Source of the DNA: Flavobacterium sp. KJJ | GTDB lineage: Bacteria; Bacteroidota; Bacteroidia; Flavobacteriales; Flavobacteriaceae | Assembly (NCBI RefSeq): GCF_000708595.2 | Contig: NZ_JARP01000008.1 | Span: 59,105-123,104, forward strand | Direction: 5' to 3' | DNA length: 64,000 bases | Part shown: positions 17,343-26,939 of the stretch, piece after piece | Position numbering within the stretch: position 1 is the stretch's first letter | Layout: the number at the start of each line of letters is the position of its first letter | Position numbers and translations under genes: made by a program | Notes under the pieces: model-generated | Database searches by the model: none | What the model was told of the DNA's origin: nothing | What the model saw: the letters and a program-made list of their open reading frames with translations, nothing else

Positions 17343-17612
17343 TTTCAGGTTTCAAGTTTCAAGTTTCAGGTTTCAGGTTGAAATGAGAATTAACCGCAAA
17401 GTTCGCAAAGTTTTTCAATAAGGAAGGATTTATAAAAACACAAAAAGTTCGCAAAGCTTTATCAAATCAAAGCCTTGCGAACTTTTTCTGTACAAAATCA
17501 ATAAATTTTCTTAGCGTGCTTTGCGGTAAATATCCACCAAGATTGCAACCTGAAACCTGAAACTTGAAACCTGAAACCTGAAACTTGAAACTTGAAACTT
17601 GAAACTTGAAAC
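17343..17612. repeat. Heptad-armed intergenic inverted repeat (copy 2)
   Basis: The left arm is GTTTCAA/GTTTCAG units ending in TTGAAATGAGA. The core has ACCGCAAAGTTCGCAAAG, AAAAAGTTCGCAAAGC and CCTTGCGAACTTTTT. The right arm is a long run of GAAACCT/GAAACTT units (about 17548-17612). Its order of parts is the same as in the 1044-1290 copy. It lies between convergent genes (OMP and GH97). Confidence 0.85.
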
Positions 17613-17622
17613 AAAAACAACA

Positions 17623-17650
17623 AGCCCGATACCTTAAAAGATATCGGGCT
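17623..17650 (-). terminator. Terminator of the GH97-containing locus
   Basis: A 9-bp perfect stem AGCCCGATA/TATCGGGCT (17623-17631 with 17642-17650). On the minus strand it is followed by TTGTTGTTTTTG. It lies about 50 nt behind the GH97 stop codon. Confidence 0.75.
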
Positions 17651-17700
17651 CATCAGCTCAAACTTAACTTAAACTCAAAATAAACTTAACAAAACTTATT

Positions 17701-19725
17701 TTACTTCTCGATTGGAGTGAATTTTATAGCTGTTCCTCCTCCAGCTGCGAGTTTGACATCTAAAACTGTTTTACTGTTTACTTTTTGTTTTGAAATAATA
17801 ACCGGATACGGATTGGTTTTGTAATTCGCTCCTTTTCCATCAGCATAAATTTCAGCTTCGTATTCTTTTCCAGAATCTAAGAATGATAAATTCACTTTTA
17901 GATCTCTAGCATTTTTATTTGTAATAGATCCTAAATACCAGTTTTTTTCCTCCCAGTCTTTACGGACAATTGTGGTGTATTCTCCAATTTTAGAATCTAA
18001 AACTTTTGTATCTGACCAAATACAGGGAACATCTTTTATAAACTGAAATTCAGGTTTGCCAACATAATTTTCCGGTAAGTCTGAAGCCATTTGCAGCGGA
18101 CTAAAAATAATAACATACAATGCCAGTTGATTCGCCAAAGTAGTCTGCACTCTTGCTCCAGAAGGCGTTTTATAATCAAAATTAAAATTCCCGGGCGTGT
18201 AATCAAAAGGTCCTGAAAGCATTCTGGTAAAAGGCAGAGTAGTTAAATGTTCTGGCGTATTTCCTCCATCAACAGACCAAGCATTGTATTCTTGACCTCT
18301 ACCGCCTTCTTGTGACATAAAATTTGGATATGTACGCTGAATACCAGTTCCTTTCATTGGTTCATGATTGTCGATCATGATGTGATATTTAGCTGCAGTT
18401 TCGATAACTTTTCTGTAATGACGCGCTCCGTACTGGCTGTCGTGCCATTCTTTTTTATCCAAATATTTGTTTACATAACCCGTTTTAACCGAATTCACGC
18501 CCATTTTTTGATACAGTTTAAAAGCGTCTTCCAATTGGTTTTCGTAATTTTTTGTAGCGCCGGCCGTTTCATGATGTCCAATTAAGCGAACATTTTTCAT
18601 CGCTGCATATTTTGTAATTTCTTCTAAATTAAAATCAGGATAAGCTTTTACAAAACTAAACGCAGATCCGTCAGCGGTCCAGTCGCCGTCCCAGCCTTCG
18701 TTCCAGCCTTCAACCAAAACACCATCAAAATTGTTTTTCGCGGCAAAATCAATGTATTCTTTTGTATTCTTAGTTGTAGCGCCGTGTTTTGGTCCTTGCC
18801 CCCAAGTAAATTTTTCTAAATGCATTCCCCACCAAATTCCAATGTATTTTGAGGGCGTAATCCACGATAAATCTTCAATTTTAGATGGCTCATTTAAATT
18901 CAGCATAATTGTCGAAGCAGCAACTTCTCCAGGAGTTTTACCCACAACAATCGTTCTCCAAGGCGTTTTAAAAGGAGTTTCGGCATAAACTTTTACGCCG
19001 TCAGCCCAAGGCACTAAATCACTTTTGTATTGTTTGCTGTTTGTTTTTAAAAGTGTCATCGAAGCAAAATCAGTTAAATTGGCTTCATGAATAGCAACGT
19101 AAAGTTTCTCTTTGGTTTCAAAAGTTGCCGGAGTATTTATTGTATCCGTCTCACTTACTGGAGTTTTGCGATACGTACTTTCATAATAACTGTTCTCACG
19201 ATGTACCGGAATCCACCAAACATTATTTTCAGATTTAAAAGTGAATTGCGTTATTTCATTCGAGATTTTTACTTTTCCTAAATGAGGCTGTTTCGGAAAT
19301 TCATATCGAAATCCTACACCATCATCAAAAACTCTGAAAATAATATCAACCAATCGCTCCTCTCCTTTTGATTCTTTTAAATGAACAATCAATTCGTTGT
19401 GGTGATCTCTCACTTTTTTGAATTCTCCCCAAGGCTGCTCCCAAGTTTCATCTGCTGTTTTTTCGTCGGTAGAAACTACTTGAAAACCTTCTGTCATTTT
19501 TTGAATTCCCTGAAATTCAAATCCCAATAAAGAAGGTTCTATAACCGATTTTCCATTTGATGAAAAGCTGTATTGAGGCTGACCTGACTGCGTTAATTCA
19601 AAAGTTAATTCGGTATTTTTTCCGGGCGAACTTATTTTGTATGTTTTTTTAGTACTAGAACTGCACGCGTATATTAACATCGACGCAAGAATGATCAGAC
19701 AGCAGCTGTATTTTATGTTTTTCAT
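17701..19725 (-). CDS. GH97 alpha-glucosidase (SusB-like) lipoprotein
   Basis: A 674-aa enzyme with a lipoprotein signal (lipobox LIYAC, Cys21), an N-terminal beta-sandwich and a central TIM barrel (GIWWGMHLEKFTWGQGPKHG ... GVLVEGWNEGWDG). Three glutamates, Glu386 (IGHHE), Glu455 (DNHE) and Glu479 (GQEY), have exactly the spacing (69 and 24) of SusB Glu439/508/532. That supports the inverting alpha-glucosidase subtype rather than the retaining alpha-galactosidase. It is the last gene of a SusCD locus, 26 nt behind the GH71/99-like gene, and would release glucose from imported alpha-glucan fragments. Confidence 0.93.
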   Translation of the reverse strand: MKNIKYSCCLIILASMLIYACSSSTKKTYKISSPGKNTELTFELTQSGQPQYSFSSNGKSVIEPSLLGFEFQGIQKMTEGFQVVSTDEKTADETWEQPWGEFKKVRDHHNELIVHLKESKGEERLVDIIFRVFDDGVGFRYEFPKQPHLGKVKISNEITQFTFKSENNVWWIPVHRENSYYESTYRKTPVSETDTINTPATFETKEKLYVAIHEANLTDFASMTLLKTNSKQYKSDLVPWADGVKVYAETPFKTPWRTIVVGKTPGEVAASTIMLNLNEPSKIEDLSWITPSKYIGIWWGMHLEKFTWGQGPKHGATTKNTKEYIDFAAKNNFDGVLVEGWNEGWDGDWTADGSAFSFVKAYPDFNLEEITKYAAMKNVRLIGHHETAGATKNYENQLEDAFKLYQKMGVNSVKTGYVNKYLDKKEWHDSQYGARHYRKVIETAAKYHIMIDNHEPMKGTGIQRTYPNFMSQEGGRGQEYNAWSVDGGNTPEHLTTLPFTRMLSGPFDYTPGNFNFDYKTPSGARVQTTLANQLALYVIIFSPLQMASDLPENYVGKPEFQFIKDVPCIWSDTKVLDSKIGEYTTIVRKDWEEKNWYLGSITNKNARDLKVNLSFLDSGKEYEAEIYADGKGANYKTNPYPVIISKQKVNSKTVLDVKLAAGGGTAIKFTPIEK

Positions 19726-19750
19726 TATTTAATTGTATTAATTACAACTC

Positions 19751-20995
19751 TTATTTTATTTCACTTAATAACTGTTTTGCTTTTGCGGGCTGCATAGAAA
19801 CAAAATAATTAAAAGCCTGATCTAATTTTTTCTGGGCATCGGCATTGCCTTTCTTTTCTATTCTTAGGTTGTATAATTTGCTGATTTCTGTAAAAAACGA
19901 TTCGGTACTTTTTACTCCCGCAAATGCTTTTACTTTTTCGATATACGCATAACCAAATTCAACCGTTGGTTCGAACATGGTTCCTTCTCCAAAGTCATTC
20001 CATGTAATCAATTGCAAATAGTTTACGTTTGCATTTTTTGCCATAGAAAGTGTTTCCTCGAGCGTGGCGCCATTGTTATGTTCAATTGTCCAGCCAATTG
20101 CCGCTCCGCCTCCGCCTTCGGCATAAAAATCTTTAAAACCGGGATAAGCACTTCCCATCGCAACTGAAAGTTTTGGTTTGGTATTGGTATAAAAATTTGT
20201 CAAATAAGTGCTGTTTTTATACACCCAGGCATATTCGCCTGCAGCATTTTCTCCCGCTTCTACAGATTGATCCCAAAGGGTTAAAAAAGTTGGTTTTGCA
20301 GTTAAAGCACCAAAAATGTTTGTCCATTCTGCAGGCGTCTGCAGTACAATTGGTCCAAAATTTAACAGTAATGGTTTTCCATTAATTTTGATGTAGTTCG
20401 AATCGCCAAAATAATTCGTCTGCAAATAACCCAAATCAGTTTTAGCGGCGCTTGTAACCGAAATTGCTTTTCCGGCATCGACAGCATTTTTCGTCACTCG
20501 GTCCTCATAAACGATGGCATATTCAAGTCCAACTTTATCAAGCATGGCAATCAATTGCTCTGTATTTTCTTTTACCATTCGATAATCGTTTACATCATAT
20601 GTGCCGTACCAATCGATCAAAAGCCCATCAATTCCTGAATATTTCATCAATAATAAATGATTTTCAATCACATTTTTATCGCCAGAATGATAAGGCCCGA
20701 TCATCGGATAATAATACGATGCAATTTCTCTTCGGTTGTTTGCTCCAATATTATTTGGGTTTTTATTGGCCATTGTCCAATGATATCCCCATTTTTTATC
20801 AGGACTGCTTTCATTGGTTTCAAACCAAGGCATATAATGAACGTAAATTTTCGTGCTGTTTGTTTTTTCAATTGCAACCGGAGCGAGTGTTTCAGGCTCT
20901 GTTGGCTTGTCTGAACCTTTGTCATCACTGCTGCATCCAGAAGCGACCAAAATGTTCATAATTCCAAAAAACAAGAATGTGATATATCTTTTCAT
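19751..20995 (-). CDS. GH71/GH99-like lipoprotein glycoside hydrolase
   Basis: A 414-aa protein with lipobox VASGC (Cys21) and a GH71/GH99-like barrel. It has KIYVHYMPWFETN, IGPYHSGDKNVIENHLLLMKYSGIDGLLIDWYG, LLNFGPIVLQTPAEW and a late YLQLITWNDFGEGTMFEPT. The last is typical of the end of the catalytic barrel. Family members cut alpha-1,3-glucan (GH71) or act as endo-alpha-mannanases/mannosidases (GH99). The partner GH97 favours an alpha-glucan here, but this is inference. It is separated from SusD by about 290 nt with two hairpins, so it may be expressed less than susCD. Confidence 0.8.
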   Translation of the reverse strand: MKRYITFLFFGIMNILVASGCSSDDKGSDKPTEPETLAPVAIEKTNSTKIYVHYMPWFETNESSPDKKWGYHWTMANKNPNNIGANNRREIASYYYPMIGPYHSGDKNVIENHLLLMKYSGIDGLLIDWYGTYDVNDYRMVKENTEQLIAMLDKVGLEYAIVYEDRVTKNAVDAGKAISVTSAAKTDLGYLQTNYFGDSNYIKINGKPLLLNFGPIVLQTPAEWTNIFGALTAKPTFLTLWDQSVEAGENAAGEYAWVYKNSTYLTNFYTNTKPKLSVAMGSAYPGFKDFYAEGGGGAAIGWTIEHNNGATLEETLSMAKNANVNYLQLITWNDFGEGTMFEPTVEFGYAYIEKVKAFAGVKSTESFFTEISKLYNLRIEKKGNADAQKKLDQAFNYFVSMQPAKAKQLLSEIK

Positions 20996-21080
20996 ATTGA
21001 TGTATTATTTGTTTTTATTTTTTGATACAGATTAAAAATTTATCAGATTTTTTAATCATTAATCTGTGGTTAAATTTCTT

Positions 21081-21196
21081 TCGCAGATTTTGCAGATAAA
21101 GCAGATTTGTTTTAATGTAATTTGATTACGAAAATCAATGAAAATCTCTTTAAACTATATGAAAAAATAAATCTATCAGATCTGCAAAATCTGCGA
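21081..21196. repeat. Long inverted repeat, GCAGATTTTGCAGAT type
   Basis: A perfect 17-bp inverted repeat (21081-21097 with 21180-21196; arm TCGCAGATTTTGCAGAT) encloses about 80 nt. Further CAGATT words continue to the left (from about 21022). It lies inside the polysaccharide locus, between susD and the GH71/99-like gene, and is distinct in sequence from the GTTTCAA-type elements. Confidence 0.75.
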
Positions 21197-21241
21197 GAAA
21201 AAAAAATATTCAGTAATTCTTATACCAAAAAAATTAAAATA

Positions 21242-21280
21242 TGTCAGCCTTCCGCGACTAACCAACATGGAAGGCTGACA
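21242..21280 (-). terminator. Intra-operon terminator/attenuator hairpin after susD
   Basis: A perfect 12-bp stem TGTCAGCCTTCC/GGAAGGCTGACA (21242-21253 with 21269-21280). On the minus strand it is followed by an AT-rich tract ending in TTTTTTT. It starts 10 nt after the SusD stop codon. It could lower read-through into the enzyme genes or stabilize the susCD message. Confidence 0.75.
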
Positions 21281-21289
21281 TTCAATAAC

Positions 21290-22792
21290 CTAATACCCAG
21301 GATTCTGTACCAGATTTTTATTTGTAGTTAAAACTGTACTCGGAATAGGGAAAATCGCTCTATACTTTTCAGTTGTACCTTTTTCCCACCACGGCTGGAA
21401 AAATGTTCCAAAACGAATATTGTCTGTTCTTCTTCTTCCTTCAAAAGTGAATTCTTTCAGCAGCTCTTTATCAATAAAATTAAGATCGATAGTTGCTGGC
21501 ATTTCTTCTCCTGCACGTGCTGTAATTTGCTGTACAAATGTTTTTGCTAAATCAGGTGATCCTAAGCGAACGTAGCATTCAGCCTGCATCATTAAAATTT
21601 CGGCATAACGAATTAAAACAAAATCATGATCGCGCTCCCATTGTTCGCCCGCTTTCATTTCGTATTTTCCTAAACGAACTCCCTGATTTTCTTTTGCATC
21701 TGCGACACTTGTTACTTCTTCAGTATACGTTAATGGCTCTCCGTTATCCATAATAATAACAGAACCAGTTGCTAAATTGATCTGATCTCCGGCAACCATG
21801 CATTTTTTTCTTTTATCAGTATCTGAAAAAGCCGAATAAACTCCTGGCTGTGCGCACATTCCGTTTGCGCTCCACGGATAATCTCCAATTGGAGAAAGTG
21901 TTAGTTTATGCAGATAATGACAAGACATTGAAGACATATAATTTCCAACTGTTCCTGCTTTTTGATCGTACGGAATTGAAAAAATTATCTCTGGAGATTT
22001 TTCATTTTGTGTTGCAAAATTGGCGAAGAAATCAGGCGCTAATGTATAACCTGTTACTTTCTGACACATATTGATACAGTCTTGCCAACGCGCAGTTCCG
22101 ATAAATGCTTCCGAATTTAAATACAATCTTGCCAATAAAGAATAGGCAACATTTTTTGTAAATTTAGAATATACCACATTTGAAGTTAAGTGCGGAATCG
22201 CATCCAGCAATTCTTTCTCCACAAAATCATACACTTGTTTTCTTGAAGAATTAGACGGCAATGCGGTATCTTCAAAATTGACAACAATTGGCACATTCCC
22301 AAATAAATCTAAAAGATTATAGTAATAGTAAGCTCTCAACGCTTTTAGTTCAGCATAAATTGGTGCTTTTGCGGCAGCTGTTAAAGATGATTTATCGATT
22401 TGATAAATGATAGAATTGATTTTTGCAATTCCGGTATAGTTGTAACGCCAAGCGGAAAGAATCATACGGTTGTCTGCTTTCCAAGTGTGTCTTTGAGCGT
22501 CTTGATATTGACCGCCATCGAACCAGTTTGTTCCTCTGGTTGGAATTGTAGCTTCATCAGAAACTGTTTCATTTAAAAAGAATACATACTCACAAGTTGG
22601 ATAATTATTTGATATACCGTCTGCAAATCCTCTTAGCGAAGAATAAGCGCCTCCAACTAATGCATCAATTTCTTTTGGAGTATTGCCAAAGTCTCCATCT
22701 TCTACTTTATCATATAAGTCTTCATTTAAATTGGTACATGATATCGTAAAAAGCATGCTCATCAATATTGCTGCTGTTATTTTGATTTTCAT
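21290..22792 (-). CDS. susD: SusD/RagB family surface glycan-binding lipoprotein (alpha-glucan locus)
   Basis: A 500-aa lipoprotein (lipobox TISC, Cys19) with SusD hallmarks. The N-terminal part reads DALVGGAYSSLRGFADG; TPR-like helices include ELKALRAYYYYNLLDLFGNVPIV; the C-terminal end reads EFTFEGRRRTDNIRFG ... IFPIPSTVLTTNKNLVQNPGY. It caps the SusC channel at the cell surface and hands over oligosaccharides. It lies 25 nt behind susC. The symbol denotes the family, not orthology to the Bacteroides starch gene. Confidence 0.95.
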   Translation of the reverse strand: MKIKITAAILMSMLFTISCTNLNEDLYDKVEDGDFGNTPKEIDALVGGAYSSLRGFADGISNNYPTCEYVFFLNETVSDEATIPTRGTNWFDGGQYQDAQRHTWKADNRMILSAWRYNYTGIAKINSIIYQIDKSSLTAAAKAPIYAELKALRAYYYYNLLDLFGNVPIVVNFEDTALPSNSSRKQVYDFVEKELLDAIPHLTSNVVYSKFTKNVAYSLLARLYLNSEAFIGTARWQDCINMCQKVTGYTLAPDFFANFATQNEKSPEIIFSIPYDQKAGTVGNYMSSMSCHYLHKLTLSPIGDYPWSANGMCAQPGVYSAFSDTDKRKKCMVAGDQINLATGSVIIMDNGEPLTYTEEVTSVADAKENQGVRLGKYEMKAGEQWERDHDFVLIRYAEILMMQAECYVRLGSPDLAKTFVQQITARAGEEMPATIDLNFIDKELLKEFTFEGRRRTDNIRFGTFFQPWWEKGTTEKYRAIFPIPSTVLTTNKNLVQNPGY

Positions 22793-22817
22793 TTGTTCTA
22801 TTTTTGAGTTAATTCGC

Positions 22818-25800
22818 TTAATTATTTAGCGTAAAATTTAATCCAACAGAAATAGTTGTTGGTCGAGGATAATTATTGTACTTATCAATTCCTGGAGCTG
22901 CTAATCCTGTCTGGTCAACACCATCTTGAGCATTTAAGCCAATCTCTGGATCAACACCTTTGTAGCTTGTCAAAACAAAAAGATTTTCTCCCATAAGGTA
23001 AACTCTCAGTTTTGAACTTTTATACTTCAACGGTAAAGTATAGCCTAATGAAAGTGTTTGAAGCCTGAAGAAAGAGGCATCTTCAATCCAATAACTTGAA
23101 TATTTTGGAGATGACGTAATCCCGCTGTTCAAAAAGTCATCCGGAACATTGAAAGCCGGAAGTCTGTTTGGATCATTTAGCATCATATTTGTTGCATTTA
23201 ATGCTTTCTGACCAAACATTCCATAACCTGAAACGCCAAGGTCGAAGTTACCGTAAGTAAAATTCATCCCGATTCCTAAAGTTAAATCTGGCTGTACATT
23301 TCCTAAATCTCTTTTGTCATCATCGACTAACGCATCTCCTAAAACTTTATCATTTGCAGCATTGTAATACAGCATTTTTCCATCGGCGTCAAGCCCAGCG
23401 CTTTTAAATCCCCAGAAAGTTCCAACCGGATATCCTTCGGCAATAATTTGAGAATACTGACCAGACATACCAGATAACCCATGAAGAGATCCGCTGTAAA
23501 TCACATCTGTTTCATAAGTAGTATTTGATAGTTTTTCAATTTTTTGAATATTGTGTCCTAAAGTTAAATTGGCATTCCAACTAAATTTATCTCCTTTAAT
23601 AATTTCAGCATTCAGCGTAAGCTCCACTCCTTTATTTGACATTTCGCCAACGTTCGCCAGCATTGTTCCAACTAAGTAAGGAGGTTGAGGCACTTCGTAC
23701 GTATATAATAAATCATCCGTTTTTTTAGAATAATATTCAAATGAGCCCGAAATTCTATTGAAAAGTGTAAAATCGATACCAACATTAATTTGTTTTGTAG
23801 ATTCCCATTTTAAATCTGGATTTGGATTTTGTTTTGGAGAATAAGCCAAACTCCAAGTTCCCGTAACTGGATCGTAGTAACTGTCGTTTCCAACTCCTAG
23901 AATTGAAAGCGATTTGTATTCACCAATTCCGTCCTGGTTTCCGGTAACTCCATAACCTACTCTAAGTTTTAAATTATCAAGCCAGCCTTTTGAGGAGCTC
24001 ATAAAATCTTCGCTTGAAATTTTCCAAGCTACAGAAGCAGATGGAAAAGTTCCCCATTTATTATTTTCTCCAAAACGGCTAGAACCGTCTCTTCTTACTG
24101 TTGCTGTCAACAAATATTTGCTGTCATATGAATAATTGGCACGAGCATAAAATGAAACCAAATTTGATTTCCCTTTATACGAATACACATCACCTAAACG
24201 GTAATTGTAACCTGCTCCTAAATTATTGTAGCTAAATGCATCTGTTACAAAGCCGCTTCTTTGTGCACCAAAACCTTCATAAATATTTTCTAAATACGAA
24301 TATCCGGCAAGCGCTCCAATATTGTGTTTGTCAATTATTTTATTGTAATTGACATAAATTTCGCCTTGCGCATTAGCATATTCAGCATATGTTTTTTGAG
24401 CGTAACCGTCTTCTGTTCTTCCTTCCATAACTGCGTATGAAGGTTTGTACGTGCTTCCTTTTACGGCGTTATGTTCGTATGAAATGTTGGCTACCGCTAG
24501 AAAATCATTCAAAAACTTAACTTCAGTTTTAAAGTAACCCAGCAATCTGTGTCTTTCATTGTCAACGATTCTGTTCGTCAAAATCTCAACCGGATTTTCA
24601 TAAATTGTACCGCTTACTGAAGTAAAATCTCCATTTGCATCATAAACAGGAATTGTTGGATTTAGATTATAAGAACGTTCAAAAATTCTATAATCTAACG
24701 GATGCCACTTATCAACATTGGCAAATAATCCCATATCAAATTTTACATCTTTATTATCACCAAGATATTGGTACGCGCTAACGTTGCCGCTTAATCTTTC
24801 TAAACCTGTAGTTTTAATAACACCTTCATTATTTAAGTATGAAAGAGAGGTTCTAAAACCACTGTCTGCTTTACCCGAATTAATGCTTAAAGTATGCGAT
24901 TGCGAAATAGCAGTCTGCTCTAATTCTTTTTGCCAGTTGGTATTTCCTCCGTAATCAATCGCATCTTTATTGCCAGTTTGGCGCACATATCCTCTCCATT
25001 GATTGGCTGATAGAAGATCTAAATTATCCGCAACATAACCAATACTTGATAAACCGCTGTACGTTACAGAAACACCTTTTGTCCCTGATTTTGTTGTAAT
25101 TATAATAACTCCATTTGCTCCTCTAGATCCATATATGGCTGTTGCCGAAGCATCTTTAAGAACGTCAACAGATTTAATATCCGAAGGCTGAACGATATTG
25201 ATATCAACTCCTGCAATTCCATCAACTACAATTAGCGGACTGTTGTTCGCTGTCAGAGATGTTCCTCCGCGCAAGCGCAATGTAGAACCTGCTGCAGGAT
25301 CTCCAGAAGGACGAATTACATTTAATCCCGCAACTTTTCCCTGCAAAACCTGTTCTGTAGATGAAATGGTTCCTTTTACTAAATCATCTCCCTTAACTGT
25401 AGAAATTGCTCCAGTTAAATCTGATTTTTTTTGCGTTCCGTATCCAACGGCAACAACTTGAACTTCTGCCAGCATATAACCATCATTTTGCAGACGAACA
25501 TCAATAGGAGATTTGGTTCCTGATAGAATTTGAATTTTTTGAGTTGTCGATCCGATAAACGAAATTTCAATTGAACTTCCTACGGCTACAGTCAAGCTGA
25601 ATTTACCGTCAAAATCTGTAGTGGTAGCATTTTTAGTACCCACCTCTATTACTGAGGCGCCTGGCAATACATTTCCGGTATTGTCATAAACGGTACCAGA
25701 TACCTGCTTTTTATCCTGAGCAAAAATTCCTCCCGAAAGAAAAAGCATGAAAATCATGAATACCACAGTTTTAGTAGTCCACGTATGATACAGGACTATT

Positions 25801-25820
25801 TTTTTATTTTTACTATTCAT
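22818..25820 (-). CDS. susC: SusC/RagA family TonB-linked outer-membrane transporter (alpha-glucan locus)
   Basis: A 1000-aa receptor. It has an N-terminal signal region (hydrophobic about 15-34), then a CarboxypepD_reg-like domain (VSGTVYDNTGNVLPGASVIEVGT), a TonB-dependent plug (VAVGYGTQKKSDLTGAISTVKGDDL ... SATAIYGSRGANGVIIITTKSG) and a 22-strand barrel. The barrel ends PRPTTISVGLNFTLNN. It imports oligosaccharides through the outer membrane using TonB. It is preceded by two accessory surface-protein genes and followed by susD. Confidence 0.95.
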   Translation of the reverse strand: MNSKNKKIVLYHTWTTKTVVFMIFMLFLSGGIFAQDKKQVSGTVYDNTGNVLPGASVIEVGTKNATTTDFDGKFSLTVAVGSSIEISFIGSTTQKIQILSGTKSPIDVRLQNDGYMLAEVQVVAVGYGTQKKSDLTGAISTVKGDDLVKGTISSTEQVLQGKVAGLNVIRPSGDPAAGSTLRLRGGTSLTANNSPLIVVDGIAGVDINIVQPSDIKSVDVLKDASATAIYGSRGANGVIIITTKSGTKGVSVTYSGLSSIGYVADNLDLLSANQWRGYVRQTGNKDAIDYGGNTNWQKELEQTAISQSHTLSINSGKADSGFRTSLSYLNNEGVIKTTGLERLSGNVSAYQYLGDNKDVKFDMGLFANVDKWHPLDYRIFERSYNLNPTIPVYDANGDFTSVSGTIYENPVEILTNRIVDNERHRLLGYFKTEVKFLNDFLAVANISYEHNAVKGSTYKPSYAVMEGRTEDGYAQKTYAEYANAQGEIYVNYNKIIDKHNIGALAGYSYLENIYEGFGAQRSGFVTDAFSYNNLGAGYNYRLGDVYSYKGKSNLVSFYARANYSYDSKYLLTATVRRDGSSRFGENNKWGTFPSASVAWKISSEDFMSSSKGWLDNLKLRVGYGVTGNQDGIGEYKSLSILGVGNDSYYDPVTGTWSLAYSPKQNPNPDLKWESTKQINVGIDFTLFNRISGSFEYYSKKTDDLLYTYEVPQPPYLVGTMLANVGEMSNKGVELTLNAEIIKGDKFSWNANLTLGHNIQKIEKLSNTTYETDVIYSGSLHGLSGMSGQYSQIIAEGYPVGTFWGFKSAGLDADGKMLYYNAANDKVLGDALVDDDKRDLGNVQPDLTLGIGMNFTYGNFDLGVSGYGMFGQKALNATNMMLNDPNRLPAFNVPDDFLNSGITSSPKYSSYWIEDASFFRLQTLSLGYTLPLKYKSSKLRVYLMGENLFVLTSYKGVDPEIGLNAQDGVDQTGLAAPGIDKYNNYPRPTTISVGLNFTLNN

Positions 25821-25848
25821 TAGAATTGATGTTTAATTTGATAGTGAA

Positions 25849-26931
25849 TTATTTGTCTAGCGTTTTAATCGGCATTTTGGTATCTGAGATCGTTTTGTCT
25901 TTGTTGTCTTTTACTACAACATGAATCTCATTTAAGTTCGCAATACCATTTAGTTCTGTAACTAAATTGACAAATCCTTTTATCTCTGCCTTTCCTCCGG
26001 TAAACTCACCAGAAATTATTTTGCTTCCTGCTGTAATGGTGTAGAGCAATTTGTTTACGCCCGGCTCATTGTTTTTTCTAGACATTCCCAGAAAATCCTT
26101 TTGACTGATCTGCAAAGGAAAAAATGCAAATACCGGTGGAGGTGGCGGAATATATTCTCCAGCGTATAAAACCTGATCCGGAATTGTTCCGGCCCAATCG
26201 TCTTTTACCATCAAGAAAACTAAATTTTCCATTACGTAACCGTCTGGTGCGTTATAATATTCTTTCGGAACCAAATCCATTTTATAGAATCCGTTTCCTA
26301 AGTCTTTTAATTTTGTTTTTGCTGCAATTTCAGGAAGCCAAGATTGGTATTCTTGTTTAATATCCCAATTGTTCAATCCGCTGTGTATATGTACACTTGT
26401 CGCGCCTGCAAATCCTGGAGCCAAATTGGCATTGAATAAAATACTTACGCCTTTATCGATTGTTGGTTTTGTTGGATATGCTCTGATTAGTTCATTAGCT
26501 GTATAAAAAGAAGAAAAATCAGTATAAGGCATATTGGCAACATCACTTTGCTTCGATCCGTTTTTGTTTTTTAAACGAAACCAAAATCCTGCGCTTGCTG
26601 CAATTTCCTCCGGAGTTTTAGAGAAATACTGTGTTGGAGTTAAAGTAAAACTCCAAACTTTATTGCCAACATACGTCAGTTTTGCAAAGTCTGACGAGTT
26701 TTCCCAGTGTCCTGCATCTGGCTCAGATGGCGACCAGATCCAGATATAAAGATCTTCATTTTCAGCAAATGTGGTTCCTGAAAGATCAAAGTACCAAGTC
26801 ACTTTTTCATCATATTTGTATACTACAGGAAATGATGACATACTTCCCACAGCTCCTGCAGCTTCTTGAGCCTGCGTAAAATTAGGAGCTATTAAAAGGG
26901 CTAGTAAAATTGTATATAGAAATTTTTTCAT
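25849..26931 (-). CDS. Secreted SusE/SusF-position protein (putative glycan-binding, DUF4961-like)
   Basis: A 360-aa protein with a signal peptide (MKKFLYTILLALLIAPNFTQAQ). Beta-rich domains follow: an immunoglobulin-like segment with WYFDLSGTTFAENEDLYIWIWSPSEP, a second domain with SVHIHSGLNNW, and a PPPPP linker before the C-terminal part. It has no lipobox. The SusE/F-like position next to susC and the tryptophan-rich strands suggest glycan binding at the surface, but no catalytic motif is seen. The DUF4961 label is from memory of similar loci and is tentative. Confidence 0.65.
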   Translation of the reverse strand: MKKFLYTILLALLIAPNFTQAQEAAGAVGSMSSFPVVYKYDEKVTWYFDLSGTTFAENEDLYIWIWSPSEPDAGHWENSSDFAKLTYVGNKVWSFTLTPTQYFSKTPEEIAASAGFWFRLKNKNGSKQSDVANMPYTDFSSFYTANELIRAYPTKPTIDKGVSILFNANLAPGFAGATSVHIHSGLNNWDIKQEYQSWLPEIAAKTKLKDLGNGFYKMDLVPKEYYNAPDGYVMENLVFLMVKDDWAGTIPDQVLYAGEYIPPPPPVFAFFPLQISQKDFLGMSRKNNEPGVNKLLYTITAGSKIISGEFTGGKAEIKGFVNLVTELNGIANLNEIHVVVKDNKDKTISDTKMPIKTLDK

Positions 26932-26939
26932 ATTACTTT

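Noticed and set aside
17343..17612. Insertion sequence with long terminal inverted repeats
   Set aside because: There is no transposase frame and no target duplication was recognised; it is better described as a noncoding repeat element.
20464..20961. Long plus-strand frame opposite the GH71/99-like gene
   Set aside because: It is antisense to a well-supported lipoprotein enzyme and its residue usage is unlike a folded protein.
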